From assembly GCF_001885615.1 (NCBI RefSeq), contig NZ_LSRN01000001.1, positions 222,520 through 286,519 of the forward strand: a stretch of DNA of 64,000 nucleotides, in the 5' to 3' direction. Source of the DNA: Alkalibacterium sp. 20. GTDB taxonomy: Bacteria > Bacillota > Bacilli > Lactobacillales > Carnobacteriaceae_A. A model generated the notes under the pieces. It was given only the letters and a program-made list of their open reading frames with translations, was not told where the DNA came from and searched no databases. Below, piece after piece: positions 50,145 through 59,087 of the stretch (the first letter of the stretch is position 1; every line of letters starts with the position of its first letter). A program made the translations under genes and the position numbers.

Positions 50145-51073
50145 TAGTAGACCTCCCTATATTTTCGGGAAATGTGATTGGCAAATAGATTCATGATCAA
50201 AGTGAAGAGGAATAGAGTCATTCCTACTGCATAGATACTGTAATAAATAGTCGAGCCAAACGTCGCATCCCCCAGGCTGACTTGAACAATATAAGCTGTC
50301 ATCGTCTGAATCGATTCGGTGGGGGTGAAACCTAAGTTTGGTGTCGAGCCTGCTGCAGTCGCTACGATCATTGTTTCACCGATCGCACGTGATAAGCCCA
50401 AAACAAGAGAAGAGATGATCCCACTAAGTGAACCGGGAATGACGATTTTCAAAGCAACTTCTAAACGCGTTGCGCCTAATGCCAGAGCGCCATCTCGCAT
50501 GGACTGAGGAACAGCATTCATCGCTTCTTGAGATAATGAAGCGACTTGAGGAATGATCATGATTCCTACAACTATTCCTGGGCTTAAGGCATTAAAAATA
50601 GGTAAACTAGGCATAAATGTTTGCAGCAAAGGTGTAACAAACGTTAATGCGAACAAACCATAAACGACCGTCGGAACACCGGCTAATACTTCTAAAATGG
50701 GTTTCAATACTTTACGTCTTCGATCGCTGGCGTATTCACTCAAATAAATGGCTGCAGCTAAACCAAAAGGTACAGCAACTGCCATTGCGATCGCGGCAAT
50801 TGTAAATGTGCCGGAAAGCAGTGGCAAAATACCATAGCTAGGGTTATTCGCAAAAAAAGGATACCATTCTGTGCCCGTTATAAAATCAATAAAAGGAACC
50901 TGCGAAAAAAAGTAGATTGTTTCTCTAAATAGGGTGAAAATGATTCCTGCTGTAACTAAAATGGAAAGAGAAGCCATGAGTAAAAATAGCATCGGCATGA
51001 TCGTTTCAATTTTATTTTGGTAGGACTGTTTAGATTGATTTTGCTGAATCCTGTCACGTATCGTTGATTTCAT
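50144..51073 (-). CDS. pstC: Phosphate ABC transporter permease PstC
   Basis: Second channel subunit. 309 residues, about six membrane segments, coupling loop RDGALALGATRLEVALKIVIP shown in part: GALALGATRLEVA. I chose the ATG at 51073, 7 bases after AAGGAGTG. A stem lies between pstS and pstC (51099-51133). Confidence 0.95.
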   Translation of the reverse strand: MKSTIRDRIQQNQSKQSYQNKIETIMPMLFLLMASLSILVTAGIIFTLFRETIYFFSQVPFIDFITGTEWYPFFANNPSYGILPLLSGTFTIAAIAMAVAVPFGLAAAIYLSEYASDRRRKVLKPILEVLAGVPTVVYGLFALTFVTPLLQTFMPSLPIFNALSPGIVVGIMIIPQVASLSQEAMNAVPQSMRDGALALGATRLEVALKIVIPGSLSGIISSLVLGLSRAIGETMIVATAAGSTPNLGFTPTESIQTMTAYIVQVSLGDATFGSTIYYSIYAVGMTLFLFTLIMNLFANHISRKYREVY

Positions 51074-51098
51074 GATTGAACACTCCTTAAACATAGGC

Positions 51099-51133
51099 AA
51101 AATGTCCAACGAGATATTCACGATGGACACTTT
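51099..51133 (-). terminator. Stem between pstS and pstC
   Basis: AAAGTGTCCA pairs with TGGACATTTT (one G-T). No T run follows, so it is more likely a 3' stabiliser or partial attenuator of pstS mRNA than a full terminator. Confidence 0.55.
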
Positions 51134-51215
51134 GCTATATAATCTTTCAAATAAATGTTTGCTTTTGAGTATTTATAACAAATCATTAATTCTTTTGTGC
51201 TATTAATTTAATTAT

Positions 51216-52196
51216 TTATTTTAAACCTTCAAGTGTTTCCAAGCTCTCTTCGTATAGGGAATCGTCTAGTGCCACATATCCAACTTCAGTAGCCATTTCT
51301 CCAGCCATTTCTAAAGTGTATTTAGCGAATTCATAAGCTGTTTCGTTTTCCTTCATAGATTCGTTTTTCACATAGATGAATAATGGTCTTGATAACGGTT
51401 CGTAAGTGCCGTCTTGAACGGTCTCATCTGAAGGTGTTATGATTTCTCCTTCACTATTTTCGATGGGAACGATTTTAACAGTGTCCATGTTTTCTGCATA
51501 ATAGGCATAACCGAAGTAAGCTAAACCGTTTGTTGAACCTTGAACCCCTTGTACCAGTACGTTGTCATCTTCAGATAGAGAGGCGTCTCTTTTTATTTGT
51601 TCGCCGTCTAAGATGATTTCATCGAAATAATCGTAGGTGCCAGAATCGGTTCCTGGACTGAATAATTTGATTTCTTCATCAGGCCAGCCATCTCGGACTT
51701 CTGCCCAGGTTGTAACGCCGCTAGCTTCTCCCCAAATCATTTCTAATTCTTCAAGAGTTAAGTAATCCACCCAATCGTTTTCTGGATTTACGACTACTGA
51801 GAGTCCGTCAAGAGCAATTTGGAATTCTGTGTATTCAATACCAGCTTCTTCTACTAGTGCAGCTTCTTCTTCTTTTATTGGTCGAGAAGCATTAGACATG
51901 TCTGTTTCTCCAGCAATAAATTTCTCGAATCCGCCACCAGATCCAGATACGCCAATGGTTGCTCGAGCCTCTGGATTTGCAATTGAAAATTCTTCGGCTA
52001 CAGCTTCCAATATTGGAAAGACCGTTGATGACCCGTCTACTTGAACAGAACCAGCAATACCTTCGGAAGTTTCACCATCAGAAGTGTCGCCATTTGTTCC
52101 AGTGTCGTTTTCATCAGTCGGTTCATTCCCACATGCTGCCAAGAGAAGTGCTACACTTAATGAGGTACCTATTTTAGCTAGTCTATTCATTTTCAT
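51216..52196 (-). CDS. pstS: Phosphate-binding lipoprotein PstS
   Basis: Surface receptor of the phosphate importer. 326 residues: lipoprotein signal with lipobox LAAC (about 19-22), an acidic Thr/Asp/Gly-rich linker, then the binding domain with SVQVDGSSTVFPI, GVSGSGGGFEKF and FSPGTDSGTYDYF, the phosphate-contacting loops. First gene of pstSCAB-phoU, behind a Pho box. GAGGG lies 8 bases before the ATG. Confidence 0.97.
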   Translation of the reverse strand: MKMNRLAKIGTSLSVALLLAACGNEPTDENDTGTNGDTSDGETSEGIAGSVQVDGSSTVFPILEAVAEEFSIANPEARATIGVSGSGGGFEKFIAGETDMSNASRPIKEEEAALVEEAGIEYTEFQIALDGLSVVVNPENDWVDYLTLEELEMIWGEASGVTTWAEVRDGWPDEEIKLFSPGTDSGTYDYFDEIILDGEQIKRDASLSEDDNVLVQGVQGSTNGLAYFGYAYYAENMDTVKIVPIENSEGEIITPSDETVQDGTYEPLSRPLFIYVKNESMKENETAYEFAKYTLEMAGEMATEVGYVALDDSLYEESLETLEGLK

Positions 52197-52272
52197 AATT
52201 ATATCCCTCTTTTTTTTTTAGTTGAACATCGCCTGTTCATATATTCATAATAAACGACCAACATTGATTTTA

Positions 52273-52300
52273 TGAAAATACAATGTAAAGATTGTGTAAA
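52273..52300 (-). promoter_or_regulatory. Pho box upstream of pstS
   Basis: Reading on the minus strand: TTTACA, 5 nt, TTTACA, 5 nt, TTTTCA. These are three direct repeats with an exact 11 bp period (starts at 52300, 52289 and 52278), the pattern bound by PhoP dimers. It sits between pstS and the divergent PhoP/PhoR genes. Confidence 0.85.
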
Positions 52301-52487
52301 TATTTCTTCGGCATTTTTTTATACAGTGCTGTCCGTGCTGAGAATCGTTCTGTGAATCCGTTATACTAGTTGAATCCTTGAGCGTTTTAGCTTATTATTG
52401 CTTTAAATAACAAATAAGAATTTCGCTCGATACATAATACAAAAGATAATACTTACCTAATATGATACAAACCAATGGAGGATACGT

Positions 52488-53195
52488 ATGAAAAAAGTAT
52501 TGATAATAGAAGATGAGTTATCGATAGTCAAATTACTTCAATATAATTTAGAAAAAGAGAACTATAGTGTCGAAGTAGCGATGGACGGGGAAGAAGGATT
52601 AAATCTAGCTCTGGCGAATGAGTATGCCATAATATTACTCGATTTGATGCTGCCCTCTAAAGATGGCATGGAGATATGCAAAGAATTAAGAGGAGAAAAG
52701 ATCGATACCCCCATCATCATGTTGACAGCGAAAGACTCTGAGATTGATAAGATCGTTGGGTTGGAAATAGGGGCTGACGATTATATTACGAAACCGTTCA
52801 GTCCTCGTGAAGTGATTGCGAGAATTAAAGCAATCATACGCAGAATCGAGAAGAATAATAAACAGGAGACGATACCCGAAACAACTGAAAAAATCATTAA
52901 ATTCGATGATATCACCATCTATCCTGAAAACTTCGAAGTCTATGTCAAAGAAGAAAAGGTGGACTTTACACCCAAAGAGTTTGAGCTACTGCTTTATTTG
53001 GCAGAAAACAAAAATCGAATCTTAAGTCGCGAACAGCTTTTGCTTGCTATATGGGACTACGATTTTACTGGAGAAACACGCATCGTCGATGTGCATATCA
53101 GTCACTTGAGAGATAAAATCGAAGAAAATCCGAAAAAACCGCACTACATTAAAACAGCTAGAGGCTTCGGCTACAAATTAGAGGTACCTAAATGA
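52488..53195 (+). CDS. phoP: PhoP-type response regulator of phosphate starvation
   Basis: OmpR-family regulator. 235 residues: receiver with EDE at 8-10 and phospho-acceptor Asp52 in LDLMLP, then a winged helix ending IKTARGFGYKLEVPK. Divergent from the pst operon across a Pho box, which makes control of pst its obvious job. AATGGAGG precedes the ATG. It overlaps the kinase gene by 4 bp. Confidence 0.9.
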   Translation: MKKVLIIEDELSIVKLLQYNLEKENYSVEVAMDGEEGLNLALANEYAIILLDLMLPSKDGMEICKELRGEKIDTPIIMLTAKDSEIDKIVGLEIGADDYITKPFSPREVIARIKAIIRRIEKNNKQETIPETTEKIIKFDDITIYPENFEVYVKEEKVDFTPKEFELLLYLAENKNRILSREQLLLAIWDYDFTGETRIVDVHISHLRDKIEENPKKPHYIKTARGFGYKLEVPK

Positions 53196-54988
53196 AAAAA
53201 ATTCAATCGAGAATGATTTTTGTCTTTACACTTATTCTTCTGTCTTTTTCTGTTCTTTTTGTTTATATGGTTTCTTCTGTCATCGAAAGGCAAGCCGTCG
53301 AACAACAAGAAGATGCGCTATCTGTTCAATTGATGACGTTGGAAAGTCAACTAGAGAGCGAAATTACCACTTTTGAAAATAGAGACAGACTCATCACTCA
53401 GCTAGCTTCTGCATCAGAGGTAATCAATGAGAGAATAACGTTCATTGATTTGGCAGGAGAGGTTTTATATGATTCGCATGCACCCTTAGATACAATTGAG
53501 AATCATCTGGATAGACCAGAAATAGAGCAGATCATTGAAGGGCAAGAGATTGGAACGTATTATCGCATCAGCGAAAGTACGGGAGATATTTTTTACTACA
53601 GTGCCGCACCGATTCGGACGGATGAAGGGACGCTTGTAGGATTTATCAGACTATCTAAAAGTGCTGAAGAGGTGGTCGGTGTAACGGATGAATTAATGAC
53701 CGCCTTATTAGTATTTATTGTGCTGTCCATTTTTGTTGCTGTCTTGTTCATACGCTATTGGGCGGAAAAAATAACCGCGCCCATTGAAAACATCAAGAAT
53801 ATAGCTGATGTCCTGTCTTTTCAGGATTATTCTGTTAGATATCATCCAGGTTCATACAAGGAAATTGATGAACTGGGTTACTCTATAAATAAATTAGCCG
53901 TTAATTTATACAACCAAATGGGAGAAATTAAAGAGAACGAGTTAAGGCTGAAAGAACTCGTGAATCATCTGGTTATTGGCGTGATGGTGGTTGAAAGAGA
54001 TAAAACCATCAATATGGTCAATCCTATAATGAATGAACTACTCGGGGAAGATTTGAATAGCAAACAAGGAAAGCCATTCTATGAGAGTCTGCATAGCTCT
54101 GAATTGATTGCCATAATAGAAAAAGCATATGATGAACAAGTTGTTCAAAACAAAGAAATTCAAATCTATTATCCGGAAGAAAAAATAGTGGATGTCCATG
54201 TGGTCCCGATTCTTAATCAATCTTTAGAAACGCTTAATTTTATTGTTCTGCTGTATGATATCACTGAAATAAGAAGACTTGAAAAGGTGCGTACCGATTT
54301 TGTGGCTAATGTGTCGCATGAGTTGCGTACACCGATCACTGCGGTTAAGGGGTTCAGCGAGACATTGCTGGACGGCGCTTTATACGATGAAGATGTACTG
54401 GTCGAATTTTTAGAAATCATTTATAAAGAATCTAGCCGGTTAGATGCCATGGTCAATGATATTTTACAATTGTCCAAACTAGAACATAGAAAAGTTAGCG
54501 GGATAAAAGAAAAAATTCGTGTAAAAGATACTATTGATGAAGTCATCAAAATCTTAAGCCAAAAAATCGATATGAAGCAAATTCATATCAGTGTCAATAA
54601 TATAGATAATGTTGAAATAAAAATAAATCCCGATCATCTCAAACAAATCTTCATCAACTTAATTGGCAATGCGGTTGCTTACACGCCAGAAAAAGGGAAA
54701 GTGACAATCGATATCGATACGCTTGATAATGAATTGCAGTTATCCGTCATTGACTCGGGAATAGGCATACCTAAAGATCAAGTGAGTAGAATATTCGAAC
54801 GCTTCTATCGCGTCGATAAAGGAAGAAGCCGGAACGTCGGAGGGACAGGACTCGGCTTGTCGATCGTTAAATGGCTGGTTGAAAACAATAATGGACGCAT
54901 CGAGGTGGAAAGTGAAGTTGGAAAAGGCACACGCTTTACTGTCTGGCTGCCTCTCTCAACATCCAAAACGTCTGAGAAAAATCGTTAA
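53192..54988 (+). CDS. phoR: PhoR-type sensor histidine kinase
   Basis: Membrane kinase pairing with the upstream regulator. 598 residues: membrane segment (about 8-29), outer sensor domain (30-165), second membrane segment (168-188), HAMP (190-245), PAS (about 252-362), HisKA with His376 in NVSHELRTPITAV, and ATPase domain with GIGIPKDQ and GGTGLGLSIVKW. ATGA overlap with the regulator gene shows coupling. Confidence 0.92.
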   Translation: MKKIQSRMIFVFTLILLSFSVLFVYMVSSVIERQAVEQQEDALSVQLMTLESQLESEITTFENRDRLITQLASASEVINERITFIDLAGEVLYDSHAPLDTIENHLDRPEIEQIIEGQEIGTYYRISESTGDIFYYSAAPIRTDEGTLVGFIRLSKSAEEVVGVTDELMTALLVFIVLSIFVAVLFIRYWAEKITAPIENIKNIADVLSFQDYSVRYHPGSYKEIDELGYSINKLAVNLYNQMGEIKENELRLKELVNHLVIGVMVVERDKTINMVNPIMNELLGEDLNSKQGKPFYESLHSSELIAIIEKAYDEQVVQNKEIQIYYPEEKIVDVHVVPILNQSLETLNFIVLLYDITEIRRLEKVRTDFVANVSHELRTPITAVKGFSETLLDGALYDEDVLVEFLEIIYKESSRLDAMVNDILQLSKLEHRKVSGIKEKIRVKDTIDEVIKILSQKIDMKQIHISVNNIDNVEIKINPDHLKQIFINLIGNAVAYTPEKGKVTIDIDTLDNELQLSVIDSGIGIPKDQVSRIFERFYRVDKGRSRNVGGTGLGLSIVKWLVENNNGRIEVESEVGKGTRFTVWLPLSTSKTSEKNR

Positions 54989-55107
54989 TGCCACAAAGGG
55001 ACTCCTTTCAATAGTCTTAGAAGCCGTTTAACATTCTGAGACATCTAAAACGCAAGAATAAAGCACCTGTTACGACATAAAAATTAAAAATATATGAGAA
55101 CACTCAT

Positions 55108-55142
55108 CAAAGACTAAAGATCTCGATCTTTAGTCTTTTTTA
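55108..55142 (+). terminator. Intrinsic terminator of phoPR
   Basis: AAAGACTAAAGAT-CTCG-ATCTTTAGTCTTTTTT, perfect stem. Confidence 0.92.
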
Positions 55143-55262
55143 TTATAAATGAGAGTAAAGTCAGGATTAGTCGTTAAAGTTGTAGAAATAAGCTCCCTAC
55201 TTATGTATAATGATTTAATATAACTAATATTATAATGGTAATATAATGAGAGGGCTTTGTGA

Positions 55263-56120
55263 ATGAGAATTGGGGAGAAGATAAAGAATAGAAGAAGAGA
55301 AATAAAAATGACTCAATCTGATCTATCAGAGGGCATTTGTACGCAAGCGATGATTAGTCGAATCGAAAAGAGAAAAGTGAGACCTAGTAGAGAATTAATG
55401 GAAAAGTTGGCTGAAAGACTAGAAGTTTCACTGCATTATTTTTACGGGGAAGATTCGATCGAGAGTCGGTATTCTAAAACTACGCAATTAAGCAAGTTGG
55501 TACGACAACATTTGGAGCGAAGAGAATACGATACTGTTTCTTATCTTATTGATTCAAATGAAGAACTCATACAGCAAGCTATTGGAGAAGACGGATTGTT
55601 CTTTGAATGGGTTAAAGGTTTATTGTTTGATTATCGTGATGGGGACAATGATAAAGCATTAAACCACTTGATCCGTCTGGAAAAAGAAATGAAAAATGGG
55701 GAATTACGCTTAGAAGTTATTGATAGTATCGGCAATCAGTACTTAAAAAAAGAGGAATATGATATAGCAGAAAAGTATTATCATAAAGGCTTTGATATGT
55801 TTTCTGAATGGATGAATCATGAGAAAAAAGCCAAGCTGATGTTGAATTATTCTATTTGTCTTGCGCAGCAAGACAAATATGGCGAATGCCTTAGTATAGT
55901 TTTCCAGGGGCTAGATTTGGTTGTAGAACAAAAGACGCTGTTTCTCTTAGGTGATTTTTTATATTATAAGGGATTTTGTCTGGAAAAATTAGAACAAAAA
56001 GAAGATGCTTTGAGTGCTTATAAACAGGCTTGGACTATTTTTGATATTCAGCAGAATGAAAAATTCACGGTCTCAATGCAATTAACTATTGACCGATTAG
56101 GAAAAGAATTGATCAAGTAG
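55263..56120 (+). CDS. XRE-TPR regulator of the PlcR/RRNPP type
   Basis: 285 residues, the same length as PlcR. N-terminal XRE helix-turn-helix (about 5-60) with TQSDLSEGICTQAMISRIEKR, here shortened to SDLSEGICTQAMISRIE; then a chain of TPR-like helices (about 75-280), such as NQYLKKEEYDIAEKYYHKG. This architecture is that of Gram-positive regulators that bind exported signalling peptides (PlcR, NprR, PrgX). No cognate peptide gene was found on either side. Which genes it controls is unknown. Confidence 0.78.
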   Translation: MRIGEKIKNRRREIKMTQSDLSEGICTQAMISRIEKRKVRPSRELMEKLAERLEVSLHYFYGEDSIESRYSKTTQLSKLVRQHLERREYDTVSYLIDSNEELIQQAIGEDGLFFEWVKGLLFDYRDGDNDKALNHLIRLEKEMKNGELRLEVIDSIGNQYLKKEEYDIAEKYYHKGFDMFSEWMNHEKKAKLMLNYSICLAQQDKYGECLSIVFQGLDLVVEQKTLFLLGDFLYYKGFCLEKLEQKEDALSAYKQAWTIFDIQQNEKFTVSMQLTIDRLGKELIK

Positions 56121-56144
56121 AAACAGCTCAGTGTAAATCGACCA

Positions 56145-56214
56145 TAAAAAAATACATTCACCACTGGTACGTCGTTTCGACGAATTAGTGGGAATGTATT
56201 TTTTGTTTACAATG
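56145..56214 (+). terminator. Terminator of the XRE-TPR gene
   Basis: AAAAAATACATTC...CCACT / AGTGG...AATGTATTTTTT with an inner GTCG/CGAC; long stem with T run. Confidence 0.85.
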
Positions 56215-56284
56215 ATAAATAACCTTTTCCATTGATAGTCTCTTTTTTCAATTCTGACTTTCAATATCCCAAATTCGAAAAAAA

Positions 56285-56312
56285 GACCCCCGAATAGATT
56301 CTTCGAGAGGTC
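56285..56312 (-). terminator. Terminator of the YtxH gene
   Basis: GACC...CGAA / TTCG...GGTC hairpin with a seven-T run on the minus strand (complement of 56278-56284). Confidence 0.75.
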
Positions 56313-56320
56313 AAAATCAA

Positions 56321-56722
56321 TTATATTTTATCGTTCAAGTTAGCGTCATCTTGGTTTTCACGGATTTCGTCAGAAGCATCGTCCACTTCGACTGCAATAT
56401 CCACATAAGCATCTTCAGTTGTTTCTTTCACTTCTTCTTTCAGCGTGCGGGCTTCATCTTTGATTTCTTCTGAAGCATGATGCAACTGTTCGCGTAAATC
56501 TTTAGCTGTTTTACTTATTGTCAGCTTGATGTTTTCTGTAGCTGTTCCAGCTGTTTGTGACATTTCTTCAGATCTTACTTTGGCTTTATCTGCGTAGTCA
56601 CCTGCTGATTTTTTTGAATCGTCCATTCTTTTACGTAAATCTTCACGTGTTTCTTCACCGCTCTTAGGCGCGAACAATAAACCTAAAGCAGCCCCAATTA
56701 AAGCACCTTTTATAAATGACAT
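56321..56722 (-). CDS. YtxH-domain protein (short paralogue)
   Basis: 133 residues: N-terminal hydrophobic stretch GALIGAALGLLFAPKSGEETREDL, here in part GLLFAPKSGEETREDL, which is the YtxH signature. A long charged helix (about 25-110) and an acidic tail follow. A likely stress-related envelope-associated protein with unknown mechanism. Second copy in this window besides 9553-10089. GGAGGAAG precedes the ATG. Confidence 0.85.
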   Translation of the reverse strand: MSFIKGALIGAALGLLFAPKSGEETREDLRKRMDDSKKSAGDYADKAKVRSEEMSQTAGTATENIKLTISKTAKDLREQLHHASEEIKDEARTLKEEVKETTEDAYVDIAVEVDDASDEIRENQDDANLNDKI

Positions 56723-57016
56723 TTTTCTTCCTCCTTGGCAATTAAGTGTTAATACTTTCTCTTTACATTATAGAGCAAACACTTGGCTTTTCAAATCAGA
56801 ATCACTCGAAACCTATAAACTAATAATGATTCAAATTTTATACTTTCAGAGTGATGGTTCAGTAAAAAGTGATTTCCTTTGAAACGGTGCTTTAAAAAGC
56901 GATCCAATCATTCTAATATTAGGAATTTTTTATTCATGTTATACTATGTTCAAACTTTAAGAGGAAAAAAGACGGTAGAAAATGTGAGTTAGTCACTTGT
57001 TCCAGGAGGGATAACA

Positions 57017-57655
57017 ATGAGATTTTATGATCGTATAGATGCAGGAAAGCAGCTAGCTGCAGCTCTTCAAATAAAAGATGCTGATAATTCCGTTGTTCTG
57101 GCTTTGCCACGAGGAGGCATTCCCCTGGGCATAGTAATTGCTGAGCAATATCACCTACCCTTTGATATGATCATGTCGAAAAAAATTGGTCATCCTTATC
57201 ATTCGGAGTATGCTATTGGCGCAGTTTCTGAAAAGGGAGAGCCTATTTTAAATAGACTTGTAACCGACCATCTGGATCCGGAATGGATAAACAAGGAAGT
57301 CATCCGTCTGCGTAAAGCGATGGAAAGTCGCCGGAATAAATACTCACAAGTGCTTTCTCAACAACCGATCAAGGACAAAACAGTTTTTTTAGTGGATGAT
57401 GGAATCGCGACGGGATTAACGATTCAAGCGGCGATTGCAGCTGTGAAGAAACAAAAAGCCAAGGAAATCATCGTAGCCGTGCCGGTAATACCCCAAGATA
57501 CCTATTATGAGTTGCTGAGTTTGGTTGATCAGGTTGTGGCATTAGATATTCCAGTAGTTTTTCTGGGGGCTGTCGGAGCTTACTACACTCATTTCCCACA
57601 AGTAGAAGACAAACAAGTAATCGAAAGTTTAAAATCATTTTCACAGACGGATTAA
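57017..57655 (+). CDS. Predicted phosphoribosyltransferase (COG1926 type)
   Basis: 212 residues. The PRPP-binding loop is VFLVDDGIATGLTIQAA, and ALPRGGIPLG near the N-terminus is typical of this uncharacterised type I PRTase group. Substrate unknown. CCAGGAGGG lies before the ATG. Stands alone between non-coding gaps of about 290 and 150 bp. Confidence 0.82.
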   Translation: MRFYDRIDAGKQLAAALQIKDADNSVVLALPRGGIPLGIVIAEQYHLPFDMIMSKKIGHPYHSEYAIGAVSEKGEPILNRLVTDHLDPEWINKEVIRLRKAMESRRNKYSQVLSQQPIKDKTVFLVDDGIATGLTIQAAIAAVKKQKAKEIIVAVPVIPQDTYYELLSLVDQVVALDIPVVFLGAVGAYYTHFPQVEDKQVIESLKSFSQTD

Positions 57656-57807
57656 ATAGAAAACTCAATTTAATCTGAGCAAATTATCTTAATAGTAGCT
57701 TATACAATATCCTGATCATTCATAAGTTGAATCTTAAAATGAGTTAAACTTGTTTTGAAATTCAGCTTATTTTATTTTAAAAAAATATACTGAGGGAGTT
57801 TACAAAG

Positions 57808-58728
57808 ATGAAAGCTATAATCATAGAAGCGTTTGGTGGAGTGGATCAATTAAAGTTAAAAGAAACGGATAAACCTGAATTGAAACCAGATCGCCTGCTC
57901 GTTGAAGTATACGCCACGAGTGTCAATCCGGTCGATATCAAACGTCGAAAAGGCTCATTTGGCGGCAGTTTACCAATGACTGTCGGTAATGACGTTGCCG
58001 GGAGAGTGCTCGAAGCAGGTGCAGACGTCAAAGGATTCGAAGTAGGAGACCGTGTGATGGCTAACGGGTCTAAAACGTATGCAGAAGTTGTTTCCGTCCG
58101 TCCGGACAGGACCGTTAAGTTAAACGACAGCATTTCATTTGAAGAGGCGGCAGCCGTTCCATTGACCGGACAAGCGGCTTATGAAGCAATCGTCTCACGA
58201 GGTCAAGTTAAGAGCGGACAAAGAGTGCTGATACATGCCGGTTCAGGGGGTGTCGGGACGCTTGCTGTTCAAATAGCTAAACTGCAAGGAGCCTGGGTTG
58301 CTTCCACGGCCAGCGGCAGCAATCAAGAGCTGCTTAAATCGCTGGGTGTCGATCGACCAGTTGATTATGAAAAGGAAGCGTTTGAAGAGGTTTTAGAAGA
58401 TATCGACTTGGTCTTTAATACTATCGGGGGAAAGGTCTTAGAAAAAAGTTTGTCTCTTATTAAAAATAAAGGCAGACTTCTGTCTATTGCCGGAGACCCG
58501 AGTGAATTAGTTGATACAAAGATTTACGATGCACAATTTTTCTCGATGAAACCGACAAAAAAAGCGCTCGAACAACTCCACGAATGGCTCGTACAAGGGA
58601 AGTTAAAACCTGTTATTTCAGAGGTTTATCCTTTTTCAGAAGAAGGACTGAGAGAAGCTCATACGTTGAGTGAGACGGGCCATGTGCAAGGGAAATTAAT
58701 TATCAAAGTAAAAGAGGAGAGCGACTGA
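57808..58728 (+). CDS. NADP-dependent quinone-oxidoreductase-like protein (MDR superfamily)
   Basis: 306 residues, zinc-free medium-chain reductase: GroES-like domain (1-125) with DRLLVEVYATSVNPVDIK, then a Rossmann domain with HAGSGGVGTLAVQIAK for NADPH. Relatives reduce quinones or enals with one- or two-electron chemistry; the substrate here is unknown. GAGGGAG lies before the ATG. A small membrane zinc-ribbon gene follows. Confidence 0.88.
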   Translation: MKAIIIEAFGGVDQLKLKETDKPELKPDRLLVEVYATSVNPVDIKRRKGSFGGSLPMTVGNDVAGRVLEAGADVKGFEVGDRVMANGSKTYAEVVSVRPDRTVKLNDSISFEEAAAVPLTGQAAYEAIVSRGQVKSGQRVLIHAGSGGVGTLAVQIAKLQGAWVASTASGSNQELLKSLGVDRPVDYEKEAFEEVLEDIDLVFNTIGGKVLEKSLSLIKNKGRLLSIAGDPSELVDTKIYDAQFFSMKPTKKALEQLHEWLVQGKLKPVISEVYPFSEEGLREAHTLSETGHVQGKLIIKVKEESD

Positions 58729-58751
58729 CTGACTGAATGGAGCGGGAAAAG

Positions 58752-58964
58752 ATGATTTTTGTGGGCATTTTTTTAAGCGCCTTATTATTGTTTTTATCGT
58801 ATAAATTCCAGATAAGATCACTGCTGTTGGGTAGTAAAGTCGTTGCACAGGGGTTTAAAATATTGGGAAAAGAAGAAGATGACTATGTAACTTGTCCGAA
58901 CTGCTCAGAGAAAGTTAAAAGGACGGCCGAACCCTATTGCAGCAAGTGTGATCTATATTTTTAA
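58752..58964 (+). CDS. Small membrane protein with a zinc ribbon
   Basis: 70 residues: one N-terminal membrane helix (about 2-18), a short basic/hydrophobic linker and a C-terminal CPNC...CSKC pair that should bind one zinc ion. Not a family I can name. I chose the ATG at 58752 because GGAG lies 9 bases upstream; an in-frame ATG at 58737 is also possible. It follows the oxidoreductase by 23 bp and a (GACT)3 run, so the two are probably co-transcribed. Confidence 0.65.
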   Translation: MIFVGIFLSALLLFLSYKFQIRSLLLGSKVVAQGFKILGKEEDDYVTCPNCSEKVKRTAEPYCSKCDLYF

Positions 58965-59004
58965 ATAATAGAGAGATTGATTCAGTTTAATTGATACAAA
59001 GTTC

Positions 59005-59032
59005 AACTTCTTTAATAAATTTTAAAGAAGTT
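59005..59032. promoter_or_regulatory. Palindrome upstream of mvaS
   Basis: AACTTCTTTAA-6 nt-TTAAAGAAGTT, 11 bp perfect arms, abutting TTGTCTATACT where the promoter should be. Candidate operator. Confidence 0.6.
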
Positions 59033-59087
59033 TGTCTATACTGTAGTAGAGATAAATAGTGAGAACGATGATTGGGAGGTTAAGCGA

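Noticed and set aside
53192..54988. Second WalK
   Set aside because: Same domain order, but it lies divergent from pst across a Pho box, so PhoR is the better call.
55144..55262. 24-codon frame (MRVKSGLVV...) as a signal peptide for the XRE-TPR regulator
   Set aside because: No ribosome site, no secretion signal, and it begins in the terminator tail.
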